DNA of 64,000 nt from positions 25,678,314 through 25,742,313 of the forward strand of contig CM046001.1 of the NCBI GenBank assembly GCA_025175895.1. The letters are read 5' to 3'. Below are positions 10,597-21,658 of this stretch, in pieces. The notes below the pieces were generated by a model. That model ran no database searches, was not told where the DNA came from, and saw nothing but the letters and a program-made list of their open reading frames with translations. The DNA is from Wurfbainia villosa. Its lineage: Eukaryota > Streptophyta > Magnoliopsida > Zingiberales > Zingiberaceae. The stretch's first letter is position 1; the number at the start of each line of letters is the position of its first letter. The translations under genes and the position numbers were made by a program.

Positions 10597-13500
10597 TTGA
10601 TGTTGGACAGTGGTTGCTCCCGACACATGACCGGGGATCAACTCAAGTTTTCGAAACTTCGATTCAAACGACAAGGATCGGTAGCCTTCGGAAACAACGA
10701 CAAACTCAAAATCATCGGATCAGGAGATATTGAGCTCAACTCTAACTTTATTATTCAAAATGTCTTATTGGTAGAAAATTTTCAATATAATTTACTTAGC
10801 GTAAGCCAATTGTGTGATAATAACTATAAGGTCATATTTCTAGAAAATGAATGCGTAATTAATACAAATAAAACTTCTAAAACAATCCTTAAGGGAACTA
10901 GAAATAACAATATTTACACTATTAATTTAACTAACTCCTCATCCATGTGTCTTATGACACGGCAAGAGGAATCATGGATGTGGCACCGACGACTCGGTCA
11001 CTCACACCCAAGACTCATCCACAAGATGAGTCAGAGTGACTTAGTCAGAGGTTTGACTAACCTCAATAACTTTAACAATAAAATATGTAATGCTTGTCAA
11101 CAAGGTAAACAATCTAGGATACAATATCAACTAACTAATCAAGAATGAATCAAAAGTGTTCTTGAGCTCATACACATGGATCTATTTGATTCACACGGAG
11201 CTAAGTCACTTAATGGGAGTAAATTCTGCTTAGTCATAAATAATGACTATTCTAGATTTACTTGGGTTATGTTCATCAAACACCAAAGTGATAACCTAGA
11301 TCAATTAATCAATCTATTTAAACTAATAGAAAATCAACAAATTCTTAAAATCAAAAGACTTAGGACTGATCATGGTGGTGAATTCGAGAACCACAGGTTT
11401 ATAGAATTCTGTAACCTAAATGGATACCACCATGAGTTCTTTTTCCCTACAACCCCACAACAGAATGACCTAGTAGAACGTAAAAATAGAACCCTACAAG
11501 AAGCAGCTAGGACAATGTTAAACGAGTATAACCTATCCGATAGGTTTTGAGCGGAAGCCGTAAGTATGGCATGCTATGTCCAAAATAGGATCCTTATAGT
11601 AAAGAGGCACCTTAAGACCTCATACGAGATTTATCACGATAAAATTCCTAACATCAAGTACTTTAGGGTATTTGGGTGTAAGGTACATATCCTAAACACT
11701 AAGGATTACCTAGGGAAATTTACATCCAAAACCTCGACCGGAATCTTTCTAGGATACTCGACTACAAGTAGAGCTTATAGAGTATATAACCATGACACCC
11801 TTAGAGTCGAGGAGACTATCAATGTAGTATTTTATGAAGGACACGAACCTACAAAACCCCCGGCAACCCCAATTAGCAAGCCGATTCATACCAGACTCAA
11901 CTCCGATCCGGAGATCAAGTCTAGTATTAATCCCAACCTAAGTCAACCAAGTCATTCTATTGACCAAGTGGTAGAAGACTCAAACAAAACTAGGACTCAA
12001 TCGAGTCATCCTATTGATCAAGTGGTAGATGACCCAAACCCAAACCAAACTAGGACTCAAACGAATCATCCTATCGACCAAGTGATAGGTGATCCAAGTC
12101 TATGAGTTCGAACTAGAGCCTCATACAGAAATCTTAGTCAAATCTCCTTGATTTCAAAAATTGAACCCAAAACTATTGACCAAGCTCTTCTTGATCCCGA
12201 TTGGATTATTGCAATGCAAGAAGAGCTGGCTCAATTCACTAGGAACGAAGTATGGGAATTAGTACCACCACCTAAAGATAAAACAATCATTGGAACAAGG
12301 TGGGTGTTTAGGAATAAACTTGATGATAAAGGTGAAGTAGTTAGAAATAAAGCTAGATTAGTCGCTAAAGGATTTAGTCAAGTCGAAGGTTTAGATTACG
12401 ACGAGACCTATGCCCCAGTAGCTAGATTAGAGTCCATTCGAATGTTATTAGCACTGCACATCGAGGATTTAAGTTGTTTCAAATGGATGTAAAGTCAGCA
12501 TTCTTGAATGGATACATTAAAGAAGAGGTTTATGTTAGTCAATCCTACGGTTTCAAAAGCCTAGATAAACCTGATCATGTCCTTAGGTTAAGGAAAGCTC
12601 TCTATGGACTTAAACAAGCTCCTCGAGCTTGGTACGAGAGACTTTCGGTTTATCTTAAGTCCAAAGGATTTAACCAAGGTGTAGTTGATCCAACCCTTTT
12701 CGTAAAAACCGTAGGCAAAGACATATTCATAGCCCAAATCTACGTAGATAATATTATTTTTGGAACCACCAACTCGATCCTACTAAATGAATTCATTTCA
12801 CTCATGGAAAGTGAATTTGAAATGAATTTAGTAGGTGAGTTAAGTTTCTTCTTAGGTATACAAATTAAACAAACTAAAGATGGAATATACCTACATCAAC
12901 GCAAATACACTAGGGAATTAATTAAATGCTTTGGAATGCAAGACGCTAAAATGATTAATTCCCCAATGGCAAGTAATGTGAATATAGAAGAAGATGTAAT
13001 CGGAAATTCAATTGATTTAAAATACTATAGGAGCATAATAGGGAGTCTCCTTTACTTAACTGCAAGCCGACCTGATATCTTATTTGCAGTAAGTATGTGC
13101 GCAAGGTTCCAAACCTGTGCCAAGGAGTCTCACTTAACTCTAGTCAAGTGTATCCTTAGATATCTAAAGGGTACACTTAATGTCGGTATTTGGTACCCTA
13201 GATCTACCGAGTTCGAACTAACCAGCTACTCCGATTTAGACTATGCCTGTAGTAAGCTCGATAGAAAGAGTACGAGTGGTTTTGTCAACTTCTCGGCTCG
13301 AGTCTAGTGAGTTGGTGCAGTAGGAAGCAACACTGTGTTGCCTTATCTATCACCGAAGCCGAATACATCGCGATGGGTGAGTGTGTCACTCAGCTTCTTT
13401 GGATGAATCACACTCTCCGCGACTTTAAGTTAGACTTTACGAACACTAAACTCCACGTAGATAATATTAGCTCAATTAACCTAACTAAGAATCTGATATG

Positions 13501-13684
13501 TCATTCTAGGACCAAACATATAGAGGTTAAACATCATTTCATTCGAGAACATGTGGCCAACAGAGTCATACAACTCGAATACGTCGAATCGAAGTCCATC
13601 TTGGCAGACCTATTTACTAAACCCCTACCCGATGCCGAATTCAATCTATTAAGACAAAAATTGGGCATGTGCATAGTAGAATAG
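10597..13684 (+). pseudogene. pol: Sire-3 pol: protease, integrase, RT, RNase H
   Basis: Order: protease (MLDSGCSRHMTGD), GAG-pre-IN (WHRRLGHSHPR ... CNACQQGK), integrase (HMDLF, LRTDHGGEF, ENR-type LVERKNR all present), hinge with a three-fold repeat (about 11940-12100), RT (WVFRNKLDDKG, MDVKSAFLNGYI, IYVDN at 12741-12752) and RNase H (SDLDYACSKLDRKSTSG, ITEAEYIAMGEC, HHFIREHVA). Stops TGA at 11146, 11548 and 12103 lie in the gag frame. A deletion near 12455 shifts to frame 3 and another near 13300 to frame 2. YVDN replaces YVDD, which removes a metal-binding Asp, so RT would be inactive even without the frameshifts. Confidence 0.9.
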
Positions 13685-14624
13685 GAACTTGCAAATTATA
13701 TTTTCTTACTACTATTTCTTACTTTTCATGGAACTAGCATAGGACATACCTTAGATATCATGCACCTATAGATTTAAGGAGCCAATACATCTCACAACAC
13801 ATAGGACTAATGTGTTTGTGTACTTAGCCACGTAGATGGACGTGAGATGTTAGGACCTTACTCCTAGTTCTAGATGTAGAGCTAGTGCATCGCCATGAAC
13901 CACGGAGTATAATCATTCATACTAACCGACTCTGACCAGGACTGGTTGATCTTTTATATCAATCAAGCTAAATATGAGTCGAACATTTTATAGATGAACT
14001 TATTTTCAGTATATTATTTTCAAAATAATGTGGAACATGCTTGGACTTTAAATTTAATATCTATATTTGTTTTTCACACACCCCCACTCTTTTTGATATT
14101 TGGAAAAAGGGGGAGAAAAAGGCCAAAGTTAAGGGATCAAAATTTTTGATAACTTAACTGATCAAAATTTTTGATAACTTAACTCACTTCATATTTATTC
14201 ACATGGACAAAAGTTAACGACATGTTTATTTAAGTTTTGAAAATTTACTTAACTTGTTAACAAAAAGGAAGTAAAGGTCAAGTTAAGAGAATTCTTAACT
14301 TAAACTTATTTTTAAACAGTATGGCCAAACGTTAATGTTTTACTTAAGAAAGGGGGAGAAAGGGCCAAGTTAAGAAGTCCACTTAACTTAAATGTTTTAC
14401 TAAGGCCAACTTTAAGTAATGTTAATTACTTAAACTCTTCCTAAATAGCAACCATCTAGGGGGAGGATTAAGGTCTTCTTTCAAAGACTCACCCTTGGTC
14501 AAGGGGGAGGTTTCCTCAAGGGGGAGTACTTGAAGAAAATCCTTACTACTCCTACTAATCTTTATTATTCTTGTGTCTCATGCATATTTTAATTCTTCAT
14601 GCATATTATCTTCTTAACTTTGTA
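13685..14624 (+). other. Sire-3 3' untranslated region
   Basis: 940 bp with no env-like frame. It holds repeated purine blocks of the GGGGGAG type (14101, 14350, 14458-14525) and a perfect 25-bp tandem duplication at 14135-14159 and 14160-14184. No clean PPT adjoins the 3' LTR, whose first 20 bases are also degraded. Confidence 0.7.
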
Positions 14625-15755
14625 TGTGGGTTTGTCATAGATCTACTAAGTCGAACATGAGTTTTGATTATAGCAAACGATACAAAGTTAAGCTTATATT
14701 GTTATCTTACGAGCTAAATCGAGTGTGCAAAAAAGTGCCAACGCTGGAGATGAAGGCTAGCGACACCCGGAGGAAGCCGTGGTGGTCAGACGACACTCGA
14801 GTGACTTCAGAGGGAGCCAAATGAATCGAGTGGAAGGCTGGAAGCGAAAGAGACACAGTAAGTATCAAGCTAAGCTCGTGTGTGTGCGAGAGTAAGTGAG
14901 GTCGTATCCTCTTTACGGGGATGATCTTAAGCATAGATCCAACCAAAGACATCCTATAGATGGTATAGGTTGAGATTCGACGGTCGGAGGCTGTCGAAAT
15001 AATGTTATTGTTAAGCTAACTTTGCCTTGCAGCTAGCATCAGTCGACTGCCAGTTTGGAGGACTCGACTATCGTCCATCAGTCGACTGCCTGTGGTTAGC
15101 ATTCGACTGATGCTTCCATCAGTCGATTGATGGTCAATGATCAGCCTCGAGGAGTCAAGCTTTATCACTTTTTTTCAAGGAGTCTTGTGCCCAATTCCTA
15201 TTGGTTGAAGTTCCTTTCGAAAAGGGGCCCAAAGGCTATAAAAGGAGGGCCTCTCCTAGGGTTTTTCATCATCTCTAAGTGCTCAAAAGCCTCTGCAATG
15301 CTACGACTCTCTAATGAATTTACAACGACAAAGTGCTGCCAACAACCCTAGCTTAATTTATATTTCCTAGTTGTTGGTATAATCTTATTTTTCATCTCTT
15401 TAATACTGCAATTCTTTTTTATCAAGGTTTTCTATCGTTGCATTTTACAATTAATAGAAGATAGGGTTTGTCTCTCTATCTTTTGCTTTCGAAGGTTTTT
15501 GTAATCGTCTAACTCCTACCTCCAACGAGGAGGAGAGTTTTAGTGAATTGCCCTCCTCCGTACACGGTCTAGGACCGTTAGGGCCTTTGAGTAGTAGTCG
15601 AAGGCTACGAACCAAGTAAAAAACCATTTGTCTCCTTTTATTTATCATTTGTCTTTCCACTGCAATTAATTGTCTACTTGGGTTTTAACGAACGAAATGA
15701 AAGAAAAGTTTTTATCGCTATTCACCCCCCTCTAGCGGTCCGCTTCAATCCAACA
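14625..15755 (+). repeat. Sire-3 3' LTR
   Basis: 1131 bp ending TCCAACA before CTAGG. Homology to the 5' LTR is clear from about 14645; the first 20 bases are scrambled, so the start is approximate. TATA box TATAAAAG at 15237-15244. Confidence 0.85.
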
Positions 15756-15760
15756 CTAGG

Positions 15761-16713
15761 AAGTGAATATGCATTAAGCATAGTCCAAGCCACCTCTTGT
15801 AGGACACGATTTCTCCTTTCCACCACCCCATTTTGTTGGGGTGTTCTAGGACAAGAGAATTCATGCTTGTACCCTTGTTCTAAGAAAATTTTTGAGAAAT
15901 TAGAATTCTCAAATTCTCCACCATGATCACTACGGATCCGGTTGATTTTGAGATTTCTTTCATTCTCTACTCTTTTGCTAAAACCTATGATTATTCCTAG
16001 GGTACCATCCTTATGTTTCATAAACTAGACCCATGTATATCAAGAAAAATCATCAACTATAACTAAGCAATATTTACTACCATTCAAAGAAGGAATGCTA
16101 TGGCAATCAAACAAATCTAAGTGTAAAAGCTCTAATAGTAAAGAAGTATTAATTAAAGTTTTACCCTTGTATGATGTCTTTGATTTTTTTTTCCTTCATG
16201 GCATGGATCACACATCTTATCCTTGATGTACTTCATTTTTGACAACCCTTTGACTAGATCCATCTTGGCTATCTTGGCAATGTTCTTTATGTTGATGAAC
16301 CCAAGCCTCCTATGCCATAACTAACTTTCTTCTTCTTTTGCCATAAGACACATAGGGGAAATGTTAGAAGCATAGAATAAATCAACATAGTAAATATTTG
16401 ATTTCCTATATCTTACTAACATGAAATCATTTAATTTCTTATGTTTTATAAAGCATTTAGTTGTAATAAATTCCACACTAAAGTTGGCATCACATAATTG
16501 GCTAACACTAAGCAAGTTGAATTTCATATTTTTAACTAGAAAAACTTTATGAATAGCAAGTTTTGGGGATACCTCAATTGTGCTTTTTCCTAGAATTTTC
16601 AGTTTACCACTATTACCAAATGACACGGTTCCCTTGCTAATGTGGTTGATTGTGGAAAATTTACTCACATCTCCGGTTATATGTCTTGAGCATCCACTAT
16701 TAACAATCCACAT
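15761..16713 (-). pseudogene. pol: Sire-2 pol, 5' part: protease and integrase N-terminal/core
   Basis: Minus strand. Protease entry MWIVNSGCSRHITGD at 16713 (the catalytic DSG reads NSG, Asp to Asn), continuing to CLMAKEEES with a stop at 16321. From 16320 to 16022 the GAG-pre-IN region (CATCACAAG-type Cys residues) is broken by indels. At 16021-15761 the integrase core reads IRSDHGGEFEN and TPQQNGVVERRNR, with the catalytic Asp and Glu present. Sire-3 interrupts right after NAYSLPS; the gene continues at 6737. Sequence is very close to Sire-1 PR/IN. Confidence 0.88.
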
Positions 16714-16728
16714 GCTTGGTCCTTCTAC

Positions 16729-18354
16729 CTAAACAACATGAAAAACACAAGCCTTAGGCACCCAAATTTTTGGACCGGTAGCATCAACTACAAAACTTTT
16801 GGGAACCCATGCCTTTTTAACCTTGCTCCTAAGTATTGATTTTCTACTAATGAGGTAGGTAAAAGCTACTTCCTTCTTCTTAGGTCTATATCCTATTCTG
16901 TCCTTGTTGTAAATATCCCTTTGGTCCCTAAGTATCATGTATAAGTATTTAGAACCATTTGTGAATTTTTTTAAACATGCTCTTAATTCACCTATTTCCT
17001 TTTTAAGTTCATCATTTTCATCCTTAAGTGAGCATGCATCATTACATAGAAGTTGTATATTCCTAATTTCCTTAATTTCTACTTTCAAATCCTTAATCCT
17101 AGTTTTAAATTTATCTAAGGTATTCTTAAGATATGCAATAGTCTTGTAAAGTAATTCTACCATAGGGGAGTCTCTTACCTCATCGTCGCTAGAGGATGAT
17201 TCATCGCTTGATGATGATGATGACTCCTCACTTGAGCTTCTGACTTTATCTTCCAAAGCCATAAGTGCTACTTGTCTTGTAATGTGGCACAACTCCTCAT
17301 CATCGGATGAATCTTCTAGACTTTGTGTATCCCATGTTTGTGCTACCATGGCCTCCTTCTTCTTCTTTTCTTTCTTATCCTTCTTCTTCTTTTCCTTCTC
17401 TTCCTTCTTCTTTAGATTCGGGCAATTTGGCTTGATATGTCCTTTCTTATTACAACCATAGCAAGTTATGTTAGTGTTAGAAAAGGAACTACTAGCATAT
17501 TTACCTTTTGAGGATTGGAACATCCTCCTCACATCCTTCTTGGTGAGCTTCCTTAATCTCCCACCAAACTTCTTCACATAATGGGTCACCTTGCTAGCCG
17601 ATAGTTTTTCATCGCTACTAGATTGTTCGTCCTCTGACTCGGATGATAAGGAGACCTCCTTCTTTTCTTTCTTCTTCTTCTCCTTTTTACCTACAGCAAG
17701 AGATAAACTTTTCTCCTTCGATGAAGTGTTAGCTTGCTCATGTAGTTCGAACTCACAGAATAATTCATCTAACTTAACTAAAGAAAGGTCCCTAGAAACC
17801 TTATAATCATCTACCATTGATGCCCATAAAGTTGTTCTAGGGAAGGCTTGAAGCACATACCTTACAAGGTCTCGGTTTTCAACCTTCTCACCTATTACGT
17901 GTAGTCCATTGACTACCTCCATGAATCGACCGTGCATTTGGCTCACGGTCTCGTTGGTCTTCATGTTGATGTTTTGGAGTTGACCTATCAATAGGTCCCT
18001 CTTGGATCTTCTTGTCTCCTTTGACCCTTCATTTAGTTTGATGAGCTTCTCCCAAAGCTCTTTTGCGGAGTCGAAGGGGCCGACCTTGGATAGTTTCTCC
18101 TTGGATAGACCACATTGAAGTGTGGTCATTGCTTTTGCTTTGCCTTCAGCCTTCTTCACCATTTCCCTTGTCCAATCCTTCGTTGGTATTGGTGATCCAA
18201 ATTCATCGACTGACTTCTCGAATCCATCTACAATATTAAAACAATTCTCAATATAATTCATAAGGTAGTAATCCATCCTACCTTTCCAATAGTTGAAGTC
18301 GTTGCCGTCGAAGAACGGAGGTCGCGGCGTGGTATATCCCTCTTGAAAAGCCAT
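16729..18354 (-). CDS. gag: Sire-2 gag, uninterrupted frame
   Basis: 541 codons from ATG at 18354 (MAFQEGYTTPRPPFFDGNDF). I choose this start, not the longer frame from 18480, because 18409 upward is LTR and the ATG lies 54 bp after it. Domains: UBN2-type Gag (residues about 8-205), Lys-rich and Ser/Asp-rich linkers, one CCHC knuckle (CYGCNKKGHIKPNCP, residues 298-312), a Lys/Asp/Ser low-complexity region, a coiled coil (about 407-463), then two WVPK motifs and HVV before TAG. The protease follows in the same frame. Gag would form the particle and bind RNA through the knuckle. It is the only complete gag frame in the window, probably because Sire-2 pol decay has spared it by chance. Confidence 0.9.
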   Translation of the reverse strand: MAFQEGYTTPRPPFFDGNDFNYWKGRMDYYLMNYIENCFNIVDGFEKSVDEFGSPIPTKDWTREMVKKAEGKAKAMTTLQCGLSKEKLSKVGPFDSAKELWEKLIKLNEGSKETRRSKRDLLIGQLQNINMKTNETVSQMHGRFMEVVNGLHVIGEKVENRDLVRYVLQAFPRTTLWASMVDDYKVSRDLSLVKLDELFCEFELHEQANTSSKEKSLSLAVGKKEKKKKEKKEVSLSSESEDEQSSSDEKLSASKVTHYVKKFGGRLRKLTKKDVRRMFQSSKGKYASSSFSNTNITCYGCNKKGHIKPNCPNLKKKEEKEKKKKDKKEKKKKEAMVAQTWDTQSLEDSSDDEELCHITRQVALMALEDKVRSSSEESSSSSSDESSSSDDEVRDSPMVELLYKTIAYLKNTLDKFKTRIKDLKVEIKEIRNIQLLCNDACSLKDENDELKKEIGELRACLKKFTNGSKYLYMILRDQRDIYNKDRIGYRPKKKEVAFTYLISRKSILRSKVKKAWVPKSFVVDATGPKIWVPKACVFHVV

Positions 18355-18394
18355 TGTGCTCCGGTTGATTGTTAGATCTTCCGATGCGATCTGG

Positions 18395-18406
18395 ACTCTG
18401 ATACCA
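18395..18406 (-). other. Sire-2 primer binding site
   Basis: Minus strand TGGTATCAGAGT, two bases inside the 5' LTR end (CCCAACA). It matches an initiator tRNA-Met primer. Confidence 0.85.
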
Positions 18407-18408
18407 CT

Positions 18409-19221
18409 TGTTGGGATCCTTGGAAGGCTAGAGGGGGTGAATAGCTTCTTTTTTTCTACAATAATGATTAGCAGAAGCAAAACAAAATTAAGAAACTAAA
18501 CACAAATACTAACATGGAATGTTTAACGTGGTTCGGAGATTATGCTCCTACTCCACGGTGATCCGTAAGGTGGATCAACCTAAGCAAATCTTCCACTGAA
18601 ACTTTCTTTTACAAAGAACTCCTCTTCTTACAAATGATAGAGATGAAGATTAGATAAGAGGAGGATTGAAAACACTAGAAAGCTTAAGAAGCCGTGGGGA
18701 GCTTGAGAGTATTGTTAGGAATAAAAGCACTAGCCTCCTTAAGCACCCCGAGGTCCCTTTTTATAAAGCAAGGGTTGATTTTCCCATTGAGCCTCCATCA
18801 GTCGACTAATGTATAATATCTGTCGACTACTGCTATAGCTGACATAATCCAATGACTTCTAACTAGCTGGATCTGCGATCATCATTGCCCAACATGACTC
18901 TAATCAGTCGACTGATTGAGCCATCAGTCGAGTGCTCTAAGCAATCACTCGACTGGAAAGCATTCTGTGTCGATGTCCTCTATTAACAAATGACTGCTAG
19001 GGTATAACAGTCGATTGATGGTGGACCAGTCGACTGCCAAACCCTAGTAGTTGACTGATGGACCCAGAATTCAACCCTCATTAGTCGAATGACTGATTAG
19101 TTGACTGGGACGGAGCCTCAGTCGACTGACACACTTCAAGTATGATTGATTCATACTTGAAATCAACTCCTTAGACCTAGACTTAACCTTCTAGCTCTTC
19201 TTTCAGCCTTGCGCCTCTTGG
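18409..19221 (-). repeat. Sire-2 5' LTR, first part
   Basis: Plus-strand start TGTTGGGATCC at 18409. It matches the 3' LTR up to GCGCCTC, where Ang-1 breaks it; the last five bases CTTGG (19217-19221) are the Ang-1 duplication. It contains a TATA box (minus, 18758-18765) and AGTCGACT motifs, some in a stretch missing from the 3' LTR. Confidence 0.9.
18758..18765 (-). promoter_or_regulatory. TATA box of the Sire-2 5' LTR
   Basis: TATAAAAA on the minus strand, conserved with 2876-2883 in the 3' LTR. As the 5' LTR copy it would be the element's promoter, but Ang-1 splits the U3 region upstream of it. Confidence 0.5.
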
Positions 19222-20985
19222 TGTTAGTGAAAGCCCTAGAGTCAATCATGTGATGATTGTTGTATGGACTTTATTGTATCATATTCCTATTAATAAATGC
19301 ATGGTTATTATATTTACTTGTATTGGTGCAAAATAACTAAGTATAATAACGTCCTTGAGTAGTAGGTTCTTATCTATATCAATCGATTGGTTGATTCGAT
19401 AATGAGATGATATAGAGAACACTACTCTTAATCATTCATAGTCAAGTATTAACATTCAGGGATAATGTTAATGTGTAGAGACTAGCATGTAGGTCAACAC
19501 GATGACTTGATCTCACAAGTCATGGATATGAGATATCAAGTTGACACATGGGTATGCATTGGAGAATGTATACTGAATGACCCGCCATGAGAAAGTATCA
19601 TGGATTATTATATGAGTGTCATATTCTTTCTTATGTGACTATTAGTATGACTACTAGTTCGTGGACCTGAAGTCACCATGGTTCCCTATATAAGGAGTTG
19701 CATACTTTGGCTTCGTCAAACGTCACCCGTAAATGGGTGGACTATAAAGGCGATTACTGGGTATGTAACATATTATGCGGTGGGATGTGAGTGATGTAGA
19801 TGGGATATATCCCTCCTATATGACGGGAATGTCATCGTTATTCTTGATAGAGTGAGACCATGAAGTGCATGGCCATGCCCAAATGAGTCAATATGAGATA
19901 TTGAGCTCATTTGATTAGAGTGAGTCTACTTGGAGTTCAAGATATAGATTGTACCGAGGATGACATGGTCTATGCCTCAATTGGTAAATCTAGATGTCAA
20001 GGATAGAGGGGCATTGTCACATATTGTGAGAGTCACAATTAGTAGTCACAAAGGTGATGTTGGAACTTAACATTCTTGTAACTTGGGTAGCAATGATGTG
20101 TTACTAGATACCGCTCATTGCTTATGTTCCTAAATTGGATTAGGAGCATTGCCAACGTTACAAGAACCTATAGGGTCACACACAAAGGGCAATTAGATGG
20201 AGATTAGGTTCATATGTTGAACCATGAGGATTAGGTTCATGGGATGAACCAAATTGGATTAAGAGTAATCCAAATTAGACTAATTGAGTTAGACCCAATT
20301 TGATTCAAGTGTTGAATGAGTCTAATTTAGATTTGATTCATTGAGTCAATTTAAATTAATGAATAGAGATTCATTAAATCAAATTGACTTGAATCAAGTG
20401 GTTAGATTTGATCAACCATGGGAGATAAGAGGTCAAGTTTGACTTGACTTGAGAGGGAAGATGAATGGTCAATTTTGACTTGACCAATTGTCATGTCATG
20501 GTGACATGGCATGTGGGCCGGCCAATGATGATGTTACACATCATCATGGACTTATCATGTGGTGCCACCTCATGAGGGAGACTAAGAGTCATTGGCTCTT
20601 GGAGTTACATGCATGCATGTAACCCCCCATCCAAGAGTAGCCGACCACTTTAGTGTTATTCATGGGATGAATTTATTTTGTGGTAACTCCATCTTCTTCT
20701 TCCTTGGGACTTCCTCTCAAGCTCTCTCTTCCAATCCTCTCTTTAGCCAAAACTCTCAAGGGTGCAAGCACACTCTAAGGTTTCTTCTCCACCATTTGTT
20801 CGTGTGGATACTTGTAGAGGAGTGTGCACTTGACACTCTTTGAGATCCAGCAAATCGTTTGGACGAGCGGGATAAACGAAAGGCGTCGCTACGAGGGTAA
20901 TGCTCTCACCATTTAGATCTATGGTAGATCTAGGTTTTTCATAACACATACATGTAGTTTTATTTTTTTATACCTTCGTACGGAT
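19222..20985 (+). repeat. Ang-1 5' LTR, 3' end deleted
   Basis: Aligns with 35243-36994. By eye about 14 differences in the first 370 bp. After CGGAT (20981-20985) the copies part: the 3' LTR has a further 66 bp ending CCCAACA, while here the sequence jumps into leader-like DNA. No PBS follows, so a deletion has removed the LTR end and the PBS. Confidence 0.85.
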
Positions 20986-21653
20986 GTATGTGTTTCATAT
21001 TTGTAGTTTTTGTATTATATATAAAAATTACATATTTTTAAGTTTCTGTAAATTTCCTATTTTTATAGAATTTTTGGGTAATTTTCTCGAAGAGTCGAAG
21101 CAACGAGTGTTGGGACACTTGTAGGCTTCAACCACCGAGAAAAACTCTCTGAAACGGTGAGTTCTCGCTTTAGGTTTTTGAGATAGTGACTTAAGTCGCT
21201 ATAAGAACTAATAGGGACACTAGCAAAGTTTATTTTTGCGAGTAGGGGCGCTGCCCCTATCCCCGAAAGGGGCCTTGTCCCGCGATCGCACCCGGAAACC
21301 GCTTAGCGAGACCGTTACGGATATGTGACTCATAAAATAAAAAAAAAAAGAAAAAATAATAGAAATTTTCTGTAAAATACATAATTTATAATTATGTATA
21401 ATTCTTTGATGGTCATGGCCCATGAACCCCAATATGATTCGATGATAATGTGTTGTAATTCATAATATGGCATGCGTGCTGTTTTTGTGATTGTGTTTGT
21501 TGTATAGGGTATGCGACTTGCGTGTTGTGCCTCTTCTTTTAAAATTCTAGTTGTAAATAGTTTTAGACTCGAATGTAACTTGAGTTTCATATTTGTAATG
21601 TACAAAATAGAGCGGTGGAAAGTCCACTAGTAGACGGAGTTACGAGAAGGGTG
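20986..21653 (+). other. Ang-1 leader, first part
   Basis: AT-rich untranslated leader with two adjacent G/C stem-loops at 21245-21257 (GGGGC/GCCCC) and 21261-21272 (CCCC-GAAA-GGGG). It ends at the Ang-2 insertion (CCGAC, 21654-21658). No supported ORF. Confidence 0.65.
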
Positions 21654-21658
21654 CCGAC

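Larger units (their letters stand above)
6743..15755 (+). mobile_element. Sire-3: near full-length Sirevirus-like Ty1/copia element
   Basis: 9.0 kb element in the integrase of Sire-2, in opposite orientation. The duplication is CTAGA (6738-6742) and CTAGG (15756-15760), one mismatch. LTRs 6743-7890 and 14625-15755, PBS at 7892, gag 8377-10014, spacer 10015-10596, pol 10597-13684, 3' UTR 13685-14624. Gag and most of pol share frame 1 with scattered stops, then two frameshifts near 12455 and 13300. The RT active site is mutated (YVDN). It belongs to a different family from Sire-1 and Sire-2: the LTR is the one seen as soloLTR-3 at 57208. Confidence 0.9.

Noticed and set aside
21220..21605. Short minus-strand frames in the Ang-1 leader
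   Set aside because: AT-rich leader; no start context, domain or conservation.
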